Below are positions 1 through 8,664 of a stretch of 64,000 nucleotides of DNA, piece after piece. Numbering within the stretch: the stretch's first letter is position 1; each line of letters starts with the position of its first letter. The notes below the pieces were generated by a model. It had not been told where the DNA came from and ran no database searches. It saw nothing but the letters and a program-made list of their open reading frames with translations. Where the stretch lies: contig NZ_JAGIOR010000001.1 in assembly GCF_017876795.1 (NCBI RefSeq), positions 3,436,501 through 3,500,500 on the forward strand, read 5' to 3'. A program made the translations under genes and the position numbers. This stretch comes from Rhizobium leguminosarum. GTDB lineage: Bacteria > Pseudomonadota > Alphaproteobacteria > Rhizobiales > Rhizobiaceae.

Positions 1-252
1 TTCGACCTGCGAGGTCTGCGCAGCAAGCCGATACTCGAAGGACCTCATACCTGCGGCGACCGTCTGGCGCTGCTTTGAAGCCACATAAATTGCGCTTGCC
101 GGATCGTCCCCCACCAGAACGACGGCCAGACCAGGAACGGTGCCTGTCGTTGCCTTCAGCGCCTCGACGTCGGCCTTGATGCGCTCGAGCAGCCCTGCGG
201 CGTGCTCTTTGCCGTCAATGTTCGCCGCGCGTGTGAATCTATCCATTCCCAT
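1..252 (-). CDS. folD: Bifunctional methylenetetrahydrofolate dehydrogenase/cyclohydrolase FolD, N-terminal part (runs off window)
   Basis: The minus-strand frame from the ATG at 252 runs open to the window edge (84 codons). It contains IDGKEHAAGLLERIK and then GLAVVLVGDDPASAIYV, the N-terminal folate-binding signature of FolD. FolD interconverts 5,10-methylene- and 10-formyl-tetrahydrofolate with NADP. GGAG lies about 7 bases before the ATG at 252; a second in-frame ATG is at 246. The gene lies 92 bp downstream of the SHMT paralog on the same strand, so the pair could channel one-carbon units released by that enzyme. It is probably a second folD besides a housekeeping copy, but that is inference. 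The C-terminal NADP domain is outside the window. Confidence 0.85.
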   Translation of the reverse strand, partial: MGMDRFTRAANIDGKEHAAGLLERIKADVEALKATTGTVPGLAVVLVGDDPASAIYVASKQRQTVAAGMRSFEYRLAAQTSQVE

Positions 253-344
253 GGGGTGCTCCATTGCATCCAGGCTCGACCAGCAAGCTGCCTCTATGAA
301 AAAATGCAGGGCCTTCGAGATGTCGGCACGGCATTTCCGTATTC

Positions 345-1622
345 TTAGTGACCGTAGACCGGGAACTTCTCGGTCAGTTCCGCGATCTTCGCCTTGGCCA
401 CGCCGACGATCTCGTCCGCCTCGCCCTTCGTTTCGGCGTCGATGAGGTCTGCGATGACGTGGCCGAGAACCCGGAACTCTTCTTCCTTCAGGCCGCGCGT
501 CGTCGCTGCGGACGAGCCGAGCCGCATGCCGACCCACTCCGGAGGACGGGGACTGTCGCCGGGGATCGGGTTCTTGTTGGAGGTGATGTTCGCCTTGGCG
601 AGCAGTGTCTCGGCCTGCTTTCCAATCAGTCCCTTGCTCGACAGATCGAGCAGAACGATGTGGGTGTCGGTGCCGCCGGAAACGATGCGCACGCCACGAT
701 CCGAAAGCGTTTCGGCAAGGATCTTCGCATTGGCCACGACCTGCCGAGCATAGACCTTGAAATCGTCGCGGAGGGCTTCGCCCAGGCAGATCGCCTTGGC
801 GGCCAGGACGTTGCTGTGCAGCGATCCCTGGACGCCGGGAAATACCGCGGCTTGCAGCTTCTTGTACCATTCCTCGTTGTTGGTGAGGATCAGGCCGCCA
901 CGCGGACCACGCAGCGTCTTCGTCGTGGTGCACGTCACGATGTCGGCATGCGGGAATGGCGAAGGATGGACGCCACCGGCAACGAGGCCGGCGATGTGGG
1001 CCATATCCACCAGGAAGTGGGCTCCGACCTTCTTGGCGATCTTCGACATGCGCTCGAAGTCGAGTTCGCGCGGATATGCCGAACCACCGGTGATCAGCAG
1101 CTTCGGGCGGATTTCCTCGGCGATGCGTTCCATCTCATCAAGGTCGATGACCTCGTTCTGCGGGTTGACGCTGTAATTGTTGGCGTCGAACCAGCGGCCC
1201 GACAGGTTCGCCTTCATGCCGTGCGACAGGTGGCCGCCGGCCGCAAGGTCGAGCGAAAGCACCTTTTCGCCTGGCTTCAGCAGCAGGAAGAAGACGGCCA
1301 GGTTGGCCTGCGTCCCCGAGTGCGGCTGAACGTTGGCGTAGCCGCAATTGAACAGTTGCTTGGCGCGATCGATCGCGGCCTGCTCGGCAATGTCGACGAA
1401 CTGTCCGCCACCGTGAAAACGGTTGCCCGGATAGCCCTCGAGCGTCTTATTGGTGATCTCGTGCCCCAAGGCGTCGAGAACCGCACGGCTGACGATATTC
1501 TCCGAAGCGATTAGCTCAATCTGGTTCTGCTGGCGGGCCCGCTCGGACGCGAGGGCATCGGCGACGAGTGGATCAGCTTCCTGGACGGTGGTGTTGAAAT
1601 GCACCCTTGCAGCGTTGGTCAT
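345..1622 (-). CDS. glyA2: SHMT-family PLP enzyme, probable 2-methylserine-type hydroxymethyltransferase paralog
   Basis: A 425-aa fold-type I PLP enzyme of the serine hydroxymethyltransferase family, recognised by ELIASENIVS, PHSGTQANLAV, FLVDMAHIAGLVA and KTLRGPRGG. The Schiff-base lysine is K235 in TCTTTKTLRGPRGG. Canonical GlyA has His just before this Lys (TTTTHKTLRG); here it is Thr. The canonical GYPGKRYYGG is GYPGNRFHGG, changing active-site tyrosine positions. These changes fit a specialised paralog, such as the 2-methylserine hydroxymethyltransferases that give D-alanine and methylene-THF, rather than housekeeping GlyA. It lies upstream of folD and is divergent from a LysR regulator, with a D-serine deaminase nearby. 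Substrate assignment is inference. Confidence 0.8.
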   Translation of the reverse strand: MTNAARVHFNTTVQEADPLVADALASERARQQNQIELIASENIVSRAVLDALGHEITNKTLEGYPGNRFHGGGQFVDIAEQAAIDRAKQLFNCGYANVQPHSGTQANLAVFFLLLKPGEKVLSLDLAAGGHLSHGMKANLSGRWFDANNYSVNPQNEVIDLDEMERIAEEIRPKLLITGGSAYPRELDFERMSKIAKKVGAHFLVDMAHIAGLVAGGVHPSPFPHADIVTCTTTKTLRGPRGGLILTNNEEWYKKLQAAVFPGVQGSLHSNVLAAKAICLGEALRDDFKVYARQVVANAKILAETLSDRGVRIVSGGTDTHIVLLDLSSKGLIGKQAETLLAKANITSNKNPIPGDSPRPPEWVGMRLGSSAATTRGLKEEEFRVLGHVIADLIDAETKGEADEIVGVAKAKIAELTEKFPVYGH

Positions 1623-1689
1623 CTGAGTTCTCCAATTCCTCGAATTCGTGAGGCGGACCCTAGATCGATCAAAACACCAGAAAAAGTTA

Positions 1690-1704
1690 ATAATATTTGC
1701 TTAT
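1690..1704. promoter_or_regulatory. Possible LysR operator in the glyA2/lysR divergent promoter region
   Basis: The 126-bp gap between the divergent SHMT paralog and the lysR gene is AT-rich. It contains the small inverted repeat ATAA-N7-TTAT at 1690-1704, the size expected of a LysR-type recognition element. A regulator usually binds between itself and a divergent target, which supports the placement. No -35/-10 pair stands out. This is pattern matching only. Confidence 0.3.
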
Positions 1705-1748
1705 ACGTTCAGACATGCTAATGATTTCGGAGCCGGAAGGAGGTCGTT

Positions 1749-2645
1749 ATGGATGTCGGACGTCTGCGGGCACTGCGCGAACTATCGATCCGCAAGACCA
1801 TGGCCGCTGTGGCAGAAGCCTTGCACGTCTCGCCGTCGGCCGTGTCGCAGCAAATCGCGCTTCTTGAAGAAGAGGTTGGCATACGGCTCGTCGAGCGACG
1901 CGGCCGAGGCGTTGTCATGACACCTGCCGGCCAGCAGCTGGTGCTGCGGGCAGAGAAGATCCTCATCGAAATCGAATCGGCGAAAGCAGATATCGCCGAA
2001 TTGAAAAGTGTCGTTTCCGGCGAACTTCGGGTGGCGGCGTTTCCTTCGGTGGCGGCCGCGGTCATTCCCAAGGTCGTCTACGATCTTGCCGAACGGCACC
2101 CTCACCTCACCGTCCAGTTCGAAGAAATGGAGCCGGGCGAAAGTCTTGCCGCGTTGCGCAGCTGGCAGACTGATGTCGCGATTATCGATGACTTGAATAT
2201 ACCGACCGGCGCACTCGATCCCAACATCGAGACAATCTTCCTGATGGAGGACGTCTTTAACGTCATGGTCTCCAAGGATCACCGGCTTTCGGAGCGGCCG
2301 ACCGTTGGCCTGCATGAGCTTCGGGAGGACCGGTGGGCGATCGACACCGCTTCCGACACCTATACGAGGATGCTGGTGGAGGCCTGTCAGGAAGAGGGTT
2401 TCAAGCCCGACATCGTGGCGAAGTGCAAGGGGTTTGAGGTGACCATCGCGCTGATCCGGCAGAATTACGGCATCTCGATCCTGCCTGGCCTGCGCGCCAG
2501 CTATGATCTCGAAGACGTCTGGGTCTGCAGGCTCGTTCCGGAAATCCGCCGGAGGATATTTATCGCCTTCCGCAAAGAGGAAAAGCGCAGTCCGGCCCTT
2601 CAGGTATTCCTCGACCGGATGGCCGAGAAGCCGCCGCTGTCTTGA
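1749..2645 (+). CDS. LysR-family transcriptional regulator
   Basis: A 298-aa LysR-type regulator. Residues 1-60 form the winged HTH (TMAAVAEALHVSPSAVSQQI, LVERRGRGVVMTPAG); residues about 85-295 are the periplasmic-binding-like effector domain. A strong Shine-Dalgarno, GGAAGGAGGT, lies 4 bases before the ATG. It is divergent from the SHMT paralog/folD pair and in line with the ABC transporter and D-serine dehydratase, so it probably controls both arms. The inducer may be the transported amino acid; this is inference from position. Confidence 0.9.
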   Translation: MDVGRLRALRELSIRKTMAAVAEALHVSPSAVSQQIALLEEEVGIRLVERRGRGVVMTPAGQQLVLRAEKILIEIESAKADIAELKSVVSGELRVAAFPSVAAAVIPKVVYDLAERHPHLTVQFEEMEPGESLAALRSWQTDVAIIDDLNIPTGALDPNIETIFLMEDVFNVMVSKDHRLSERPTVGLHELREDRWAIDTASDTYTRMLVEACQEEGFKPDIVAKCKGFEVTIALIRQNYGISILPGLRASYDLEDVWVCRLVPEIRRRIFIAFRKEEKRSPALQVFLDRMAEKPPLS

Positions 2646-2953
2646 CGCTGGGCGTCAGCGCACCCGCGCACCATGCCGACAGCCTCAACGCGGCGTCGAG
2701 GCAACAAAACAACAGTTTTCCTAATGTATCACCTCAGGAGAATTAAGTAGATTTGAAGAGATGCCGCTCCTACTGTCCCATCTGCCAATTGATGGGACTG
2801 GGAGCGAGGATCGCACGCAGACCTTGGCCAATAGTGGGAACGACGCATTCAGAAAGGCGACAACGCCGCTAGCGTCTTTACCGGACTTTCGATCGAGCCA
2901 TCGCTCATTGATTTGGCGTCACCGTCACTATGCGATCCGAAAGGGGAACTTCG
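2646..2953. other. 308-bp gap before the ABC transporter operon
   Basis: No convincing gene is visible here. A short open frame beginning at 2761 lacks a good ribosome-binding site, matches nothing recognised, and overlaps the binding-protein gene in another frame. The gap presumably carries the promoter and leader of the transporter operon, but no clear hexamers, terminator or riboswitch-like fold could be picked out by eye. Confidence 0.5.
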
Positions 2954-3988
2954 ATGAAACTACTCAAAATCCTGACTGCCGGCGTTTTCGCAGGCGTTGC
3001 GTTCACCGCGGCCAATGCATCCGCTTCCGTTCTCGACACGGTCAAGCAGCGCGGCGTGCTCAACTGCGGCACCGATAACACCGCTCCCGGCTTCGGCTAT
3101 CTCAATACCACGACCGGACAGATGGAAGGGCTCGACGTCGACTTCTGCAAAGCGGTTGCCGCCGGCGTTCTCGGCGACGCCTCGAAGGTCAAGTTCATCA
3201 CGGTGACCGACAAGAGCCGCTTTGACGCAGTCCTTACCGGTCAGGTCGACGTCGTCTTTGCCCACACCACGATCAAACCGGCGCGTGAATCGTCAATCGC
3301 GATCGATTTCCTCCCGATCAACTTCTACGACGGCACCGGTCTCATGGTGAAAGCTGACGCCGGGATCAAGGAATTCGCAGACCTCGATGGTGCAACGATC
3401 TGCACCACGCAGGGATCGGCTACCGAGACCGTTCTCGCGGCTGCCTTCAAAGCCCGTGGATGGAAGGATTCGAAGGTCCTGACCTACGAAAACCTCGAGA
3501 AGCTTTTCTCTGCTCTCAACTCGGGTCGTTGCAACGCGATGAGCACCGACAGATCCGCACTTGCCGCCTGGGCGGGGAACGCACCGAAGCCAGCCGACTA
3601 TCTGATCCTACCGGAAACGCTGGACAAGTCCCCGTTCGGCGGCTTCGTGGTTGCCAACGACTCCAAGTGGCGCAACGCGCTGCGCTGGATCGAATACGGC
3701 CTCTTCCAGGCCGAGGAGTCCGGGATCACCCAGGCTAATTTGGCCGAAAAGCTGAAGAGCGAAGACCCCTTCGTTCAGAAGTTCCTCGGCAGCAATGGCG
3801 GCGGCTACGGCAAGGACTTCGGTCTCTCCGACGACTTCATTGCTCAGGCAATCAAGGCTATCGGCAACTACGGTGAGGCCTACGATCGCAATTTGGGCCC
3901 GAAGACCAAGATGTATCTCGACCGCAAGGGCACGCCGAACGCCCTGTGGACGCAGGGTGGCGCCATCTACTCCCCGCTCTGGAACTGA
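2954..3988 (+). CDS. Amino-acid ABC transporter, periplasmic binding protein (AapJ-like)
   Basis: A 344-aa binding protein of the polar amino acid family 3 type. The chosen start (MKLLKILTAGVFAGVAF) follows AAGGGGAA and gives a signal peptide ending near ANASA; an upstream in-frame start at 2930 would bury it. The mature protein has LDTVKQRGVLNCGTDNTAPG, GLDVDFCKAVAAGVLG and the hinge-region ICTTQGSATE. Its length and the two long permeases that follow match the AapJQMP general amino acid transporter layout of rhizobia. It is the first gene of a five-gene plus-strand run ending in dsdA. A D- or modified serine is a plausible ligand, by context only. Confidence 0.88.
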   Translation: MKLLKILTAGVFAGVAFTAANASASVLDTVKQRGVLNCGTDNTAPGFGYLNTTTGQMEGLDVDFCKAVAAGVLGDASKVKFITVTDKSRFDAVLTGQVDVVFAHTTIKPARESSIAIDFLPINFYDGTGLMVKADAGIKEFADLDGATICTTQGSATETVLAAAFKARGWKDSKVLTYENLEKLFSALNSGRCNAMSTDRSALAAWAGNAPKPADYLILPETLDKSPFGGFVVANDSKWRNALRWIEYGLFQAEESGITQANLAEKLKSEDPFVQKFLGSNGGGYGKDFGLSDDFIAQAIKAIGNYGEAYDRNLGPKTKMYLDRKGTPNALWTQGGAIYSPLWN

Positions 3989-4045
3989 TGCCGGCCGGGG
4001 GTCGGAACCACAAGGTTTCGCCCCCCAAGCTCTTGGAGCCTGAAG

Positions 4046-5260
4046 ATGACAATCCACGAAACGAGTGCGATCCACGGCATGGCAGAGAGTGATAGACTGA
4101 GGTCGCGGCGCCTGCGCAATCGCATCCGGCACGAAGCGATCCAGCTGGGAATCGTCGCTCTGGTCGTCGTGCTGCTCGGCATCCTGGCCTACGCGGTCAA
4201 GGCGGGCCTTGCCGAGAAGGGCATACGGTTCAGCTTCTCGTTTCTTGCCAACACCGCCGGCTTCGATATCAGCGAAGGATGGACGTTGACGTCTGGTGAA
4301 GGCGTCGTCCCCAGCCTCGCCCAGTTCTCTTCGGACATGTCGGTCGCGTCGGCTTTCATCACAGGTATCTTCAACACCGTAAAGGTCGCACTGCTCGCGA
4401 TCGTTCTCAGCACGATCCTCGGAACGATGCTCGGCGTCGGCCGTCTCTCGACCAACTGGGTGGTGAGAAATCTCTGTTTCTGGATCGTGGAGTTCGTCCG
4501 CAACACGCCGCTGCTCATACAGCTTGTCTTCTGGTACTTCGCGGTCGTGCTGCGCTTTCCTCCAATGGCGTCCGCAGCGAAGCTTTACGGCGGCCTTATC
4601 GTCAGCCAACAAGGCATATACGTTCCCACCCTCTCCTGGAGTGGCGGCGTATCCATCCTTTCGCTCATCCTCGTCACCGCCACATGGGTGTCGGTTCTAG
4701 GAGCGGTGTTCGACCCCGTCCGCGGAATGCGGCGGATATGCATCGCCACAGCGGTCGTCTGCCTCGGGCTACTGATCGCGACCGGCGGAATGACCGTCGA
4801 TTTTCCCGTCGCCAACAAGTTCAAGGCCAGCGGGGGAACCAGCATAAGCCCGGAGATGGCGGCCCTCCTGCTTGCCGTCGTTGTGAACAGCGCATCCTTC
4901 ATCGCCGAGATAGTCCGCGGCGCGATCGACGCTCTTCCGAAGGCCCAGTGGGAAGCAGCGGGGTCGCTCAGCCTCAGCCGGCGCGACACCGTCAACGACA
5001 TCGTCCTTCCTCAGGTATTCCGTGTCGTTCTCCCCTCCTTCGGCAACCAGTATATCAGCCTGACCAAGAACACCGCGCTCGGGATCGCGGTCGGATATCC
5101 GGATCTGTTCAACATCTACGGGACGATCGCCAATCAGACCGGTCACAGCCTCGAAGGCATCATCATCGTCATGGCGTCCTACCTGATCCTCAGCTGGATC
5201 ATTAGTTCGGCCGTGTATTGGGCGAACCGCCGTCTCAACCCAATCGGAGTGTCGCGATGA
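4046..5260 (+). CDS. Amino-acid ABC transporter permease (AapQ-like)
   Basis: A 404-aa inner-membrane permease of the HisMQ/Aap type. It has an N-terminal membrane segment near residues 33-50, a long periplasmic insert, FITGIFNTVKVALLAIVLST in the permease core, and the EAA loop (EIVRGAIDALPKAQWEAAGS) that docks the ATPase. Unusually long N-terminal and central regions are typical of AapQ. It starts 57 bp after the binding-protein gene and overlaps the next permease by the four bases ATGA, so the two are probably translationally coupled and heterodimeric. Confidence 0.88.
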   Translation: MTIHETSAIHGMAESDRLRSRRLRNRIRHEAIQLGIVALVVVLLGILAYAVKAGLAEKGIRFSFSFLANTAGFDISEGWTLTSGEGVVPSLAQFSSDMSVASAFITGIFNTVKVALLAIVLSTILGTMLGVGRLSTNWVVRNLCFWIVEFVRNTPLLIQLVFWYFAVVLRFPPMASAAKLYGGLIVSQQGIYVPTLSWSGGVSILSLILVTATWVSVLGAVFDPVRGMRRICIATAVVCLGLLIATGGMTVDFPVANKFKASGGTSISPEMAALLLAVVVNSASFIAEIVRGAIDALPKAQWEAAGSLSLSRRDTVNDIVLPQVFRVVLPSFGNQYISLTKNTALGIAVGYPDLFNIYGTIANQTGHSLEGIIIVMASYLILSWIISSAVYWANRRLNPIGVSR

Positions 5261-6384
5261 TCACCATCTCCATAAAGTGGACCCGTCATAACCTCTTTGG
5301 AAAGCCATTCGACGTCGCCCTCTCGCTGCTGGTCATTCCAGGCGTTCTCTGGCTCGCCTATTCCATCTTTGACTGGGCGCTCACCACGGCAAGGTGGGAC
5401 ATCATCGCAGCGAGCCTGCGGGTGTTGATGATCGGCGTATTCCCCGCCGATCAGGCGTGGCGCGCATGGACGGCTTCGGCGATCATCGGAGCGATCCTCG
5501 GCGCCGGCCTCGGCTGCGTGTTTTCGTTCAAGCCTCACCACGGTCTCGTACTCGTTCTCGTGCCGTTACTGCTTTTGATCGTCGATCATGGCGATCTGGG
5601 CAATGCACTGCCTGCCGCAGGCGTCGTCGCCGCGACCGTGCTGGGCTGGGTGCTGACGTCCTACCTGCCACTGTCCAGGAAGGTGATACCTGCCGCGGCG
5701 TTCACCGGCTTCATCGTCGTTGTGGCGGTCATGGCCCCTCCAGGCGTGGGGCTCTGGGGCGGACTTCTTCTCAGCGTCCTCCTGACGCTCGTGACTTCGG
5801 TCCTGTCCCTGCCGGTCGGCATCCTGCTCGCGTTCGGACGGCAGAGCCGGCTCTCAAGCCTGCGGATCATTTGCACCTGGTACATCGAGGTCATGCGGTC
5901 GGTCCCGCTCATCCTCGTCGTCTATTGGATCTGGATCCTCATGCCGGTCCTTGCGCCGCAGTGGGAACTGGCCGACGTCGCGCGCGGCATGATCGGCTTC
6001 ACGATCTTCTACTCCGCCTACGTCGCCGAATACGTGCGAAGCGGCCTTCAGGCGGTTCCCCGCGCTCAGAGCGAGGCGGCCAGGTCTCTCGGCATGAGCG
6101 AATTCGACATCAACCGCTCGATCGTTCTGCCACAGGCGCTCCGGGTCGTGGTCGCTCCGCTGGTCGGCAACGTGCTCGACATCTTCAACTCCGCACCACT
6201 CGTCTTCATCATCGGGCTCACGGATTTTCTCCGCGCAGGGCAGATGATCCTGGCGAACCCGCAATATGGCGACCGGACCTTCGAAGTCCTCTCGTTCCTG
6301 CTCATCACCTATTTCCTGGTCGGCTCGATGATCACCTATGCCGCAAGAAAGCTCGAAGACCATATGGCAACGAGCACCCGGTGA
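5257..6384 (+). CDS. Amino-acid ABC transporter permease (AapM-like)
   Basis: A 375-aa second permease. The start at 5257 is chosen because it gives the ATGA overlap with the upstream permease stop; an earlier in-frame start at 5218 would overlap much more. The N-terminal half has extra membrane segments as in AapM, then the HisM-type core with [18 protein letters not shown] and the EAA loop ([20 protein letters not shown]). It should pair with the preceding permease in the inner membrane. The ATPase gene starts 25 bp later. Confidence 0.88.
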   Translation: MITISIKWTRHNLFGKPFDVALSLLVIPGVLWLAYSIFDWALTTARWDIIAASLRVLMIGVFPADQAWRAWTASAIIGAILGAGLGCVFSFKPHHGLVLVLVPLLLLIVDHGDLGNALPAAGVVAATVLGWVLTSYLPLSRKVIPAAAFTGFIVVVAVMAPPGVGLWGGLLLSVLLTLVTSVLSLPVGILLAFGRQSRLSSLRIICTWYIEVMRSVPLILVVYWIWILMPVLAPQWELADVARGMIGFTIFYSAYVAEYVRSGLQAVPRAQSEAARSLGMSEFDINRSIVLPQALRVVVAPLVGNVLDIFNSAPLVFIIGLTDFLRAGQMILANPQYGDRTFEVLSFLLITYFLVGSMITYAARKLEDHMATSTR

Positions 6385-6409
6385 GCCGATCCAACACGGA
6401 GACATCACG

Positions 6410-7168
6410 ATGAACGCCATCGTCGAAATGAAAAGCATGAACAAGTTCTACGGCGCTCACCATGTGCTGAAGGACATCGATCTCGCCGTCACACGCGGTG
6501 AAGTCATGGTCATCCTCGGGGCCAGCGGCTCAGGAAAGCCGACCCTGATCCGCTGCGTCAACGGCCTCGAAATGTACCAGAACGGCAGCCTCGTCGTGGA
6601 CGGCTACGAAATGCCCGTCGAGGCGGACCGGAAGCTTGGCGGAGAACGCGAGCTCGCGGCGATCCGCAAGGGCGTCGGCATGGTATTTCAACAGTTCGGT
6701 CTGTTCCCGCACAAGAGCGTGCTGGACAATATCACCATCGCGCCGATGCGGGTCCGCAAGAAGTCGCGGGAAGAAGCCGAAGCGACCGCGATAAAGCTTC
6801 TCGACCGCGTCGGCCTCAAGGCGCACGCCGACAAATATCCGGGTCAGCTATCCGGCGGCCAGCAGCAACGCGTGGCTATTGCGCGCTCGCTCGCCATGGA
6901 GCCGCATCTGATGCTTTTCGACGAGCCCACCAGCGCCCTGGATCCGGAAATGGTCGGCGAAGTCCTCGATGTCATGCGGGAGCTGGCCGCCGAAGGCATG
7001 ACGATGATGGTCGTGACCCATGAAATGGGCTTTGCAAGAGAGGTCGCCGACCGCGTCGTCTACATCGACCAAGGTTCGATCATCGAGGTCGGGAAGCCGG
7101 ACGAGTTCTTCGACAATCCGAAAAACGACCGGGCTCGCTCCTTCCTCGCACGCGTCCTGAAACACTGA
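6410..7168 (+). CDS. Amino-acid ABC transporter ATP-binding protein (AapP-like) with altered Walker A
   Basis: A 252-aa cytoplasmic ABC ATPase. The start at 6410 is preceded by GGAG. The Q-loop ([10 protein letters not shown]), signature ([14 protein letters not shown]), Walker B ([12 protein letters not shown]) and H-loop (VVTHEMGF) are intact. Walker A reads GASGSGKPT: residue 44, normally Ser or Thr and a Mg-ATP ligand, is Pro. The codon is CCG at 6539-6541, one base from TCG. If real, this should abolish or greatly weaken ATP hydrolysis and disable the transporter. The rest of the protein shows no decay, so a recent mutation or a base-call error is likely. Confidence 0.88.
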   Translation: MNAIVEMKSMNKFYGAHHVLKDIDLAVTRGEVMVILGASGSGKPTLIRCVNGLEMYQNGSLVVDGYEMPVEADRKLGGERELAAIRKGVGMVFQQFGLFPHKSVLDNITIAPMRVRKKSREEAEATAIKLLDRVGLKAHADKYPGQLSGGQQQRVAIARSLAMEPHLMLFDEPTSALDPEMVGEVLDVMRELAAEGMTMMVVTHEMGFAREVADRVVYIDQGSIIEVGKPDEFFDNPKNDRARSFLARVLKH

Positions 7169-7196
7169 CCGCAGCAGAGCAGCGGCGCACGAAGCA

Positions 7197-8531
7197 ATGG
7201 AAATCCATATGAACACGATACTGCCCGCCGAACCCGCTCGGGACGATGTTCTTGCAGGCCGACCCACCCTCTGGCTCAATCCTGCCTATCGGAAACAGGC
7301 GATCGACACCTCAGACCTGCCGGTTTCGCCGACCGACGTGCACAGAGCGCGGCTGAACTGGCAACGCCTGGCGCCGCTTCTTGCCGCGTGCTTTCCGGAA
7401 CTGACGGATTCGGACGGCGAAATCCGCTCCGAACTGGTGGAGCTCAAGGAGCTGCGCGAGGCGCTCGGCTATCGAGAGAGAGAGTTTGGCAAGGTCTTCA
7501 TCAAGGCCGACAGCCACCTGCCGGTCGCCGGTTCGATCAAGGCTCGAGGTGGCGTCTATGAGGTTTTCCTGTTTGCCGAGGGCCTCGCCCGTCAGGCCGG
7601 ACTGCTCGGCGACGGTGAAGACATTCGGAAGCTGGCAGCGGAAGAGGCCCGCTCGTTATTCTCCGGCTACACCGTGGCGGTGGGCAGCACCGGTAATCTG
7701 GGCTTGAGCGTCGGCATCGCCGCGCGCGCGCTCGGCTTCAAAGCCACGGTTCACATGTCTTCCGACGCCAAGGCCTGGAAGGTCGAGCGCCTCCGGCGGC
7801 TGGGAGTTGACGTCATCCAGCACGAGGCGGACTACACGAGTGCGGTCGAAAGCGCCCGCGAAATCGCTGACGGCGACCCAACGATCTATTTCGTCGACGA
7901 CGAGCAGTCTCGGCACCTGTTCCTCGGCTACAGCGCAGCGGCGTCGGAGCTGGCAGCGCAGCTCGACGAGCGTGGGATGACCATCGACGAGGAGAACCCG
8001 CTTTTCCTCTACCTGCCCTGCGGTATCGGTGGGGCGCCGGGCGGCGTTGCCTTCGGTGCCAAAGCGATCTTCGGCGACAACGTGCACGCGTTCTTCGTCG
8101 AGCCGGTTCAGTCGCCCTGCGCCCTCGTCCATATGATGTCGGGTTCGCAGGAGCTGGTATCGGTCTACGACGTCGGCCTGACGAACAAGACCGAAGCCGA
8201 TGGCATGGCCGTCGCCCGCATGTCGGCCTTCGTCGCCACGGTGATGCGTGAGATGCTCGCCGGCGTCTACACGGCCGCCGACGACGATCTGTTCAAGCTG
8301 CTTCGAATGGCGTGGATCACCCAAAGGCAGAAGCTTGAGCCCTCGGCGGCGGCCGCCCTGCTCGGCCCGGACTTCCTTTTGCGCCACGAGGAAGGTCGGC
8401 GGTTCCAAACCCTACACGGCATCGAGGAGAAGATGTCGCGGGCGACGCACATCCTCTGGACGACAGGCGGTTCGTTCGTTCCGGAGGAGCAGTTCCAAAA
8501 CTTCCTTCGTCAGGCGGAAGCCATCGCTTAG
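7197..8531 (+). CDS. dsdA: D-serine ammonia-lyase (D-serine dehydratase)
   Basis: A 444-aa fold-type II PLP enzyme matching DsdA in length and motifs. It deaminates D-serine to pyruvate and ammonia. The PLP lysine is K115 in PVAGSIKARGGVYEV; the phosphate-binding glycine loop is AVGSTGNLGLSVG; GGAPGGVAFG and EPVQSPCALVHMMSG are also DsdA-like. The start may be 7197 or the ATG at 7209, which has GGAAA just upstream. It follows the ABC genes by 28 bp, pointing to joint expression. This gene gives the cluster its best functional label. Confidence 0.9.
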   Translation: MEIHMNTILPAEPARDDVLAGRPTLWLNPAYRKQAIDTSDLPVSPTDVHRARLNWQRLAPLLAACFPELTDSDGEIRSELVELKELREALGYREREFGKVFIKADSHLPVAGSIKARGGVYEVFLFAEGLARQAGLLGDGEDIRKLAAEEARSLFSGYTVAVGSTGNLGLSVGIAARALGFKATVHMSSDAKAWKVERLRRLGVDVIQHEADYTSAVESAREIADGDPTIYFVDDEQSRHLFLGYSAAASELAAQLDERGMTIDEENPLFLYLPCGIGGAPGGVAFGAKAIFGDNVHAFFVEPVQSPCALVHMMSGSQELVSVYDVGLTNKTEADGMAVARMSAFVATVMREMLAGVYTAADDDLFKLLRMAWITQRQKLEPSAAAALLGPDFLLRHEEGRRFQTLHGIEEKMSRATHILWTTGGSFVPEEQFQNFLRQAEAIA

Positions 8532-8612
8532 TCCCACCCTCCGAATAGTGCCACCGGCGCGGTCGGGAACGATCCGCGCCGGTCGACCTGATACCAGCTG
8601 TCTCTGTTTTTT

Positions 8613-8664
8613 AGGCATGTCGTTGGCGCAAAACCGCTGCACAGTCTCGCGCGACGGGCTCTAG
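8613..8664. repeat. Palindromic intergenic repeat, copy A
   Basis: An imperfect palindrome with outer arms GCATGTCG and CGACGGGC and a core AAAACCGCTGCACAG. It shares this plan with elements at 53911-53962, 57639-57683 and, more distantly, 47079-47129. It sits between convergent dsdA and the aldo/keto reductase and touches the latter's stop codon (8661-8663), so it may act as a two-way transcription stop, though no T-run is present. Confidence 0.6.

Noticed and set aside
2761..3078. Small plus-strand frame before the binding-protein gene
   Set aside because: It overlaps the start of a clear gene, has no Shine-Dalgarno and its product is unlike any family.
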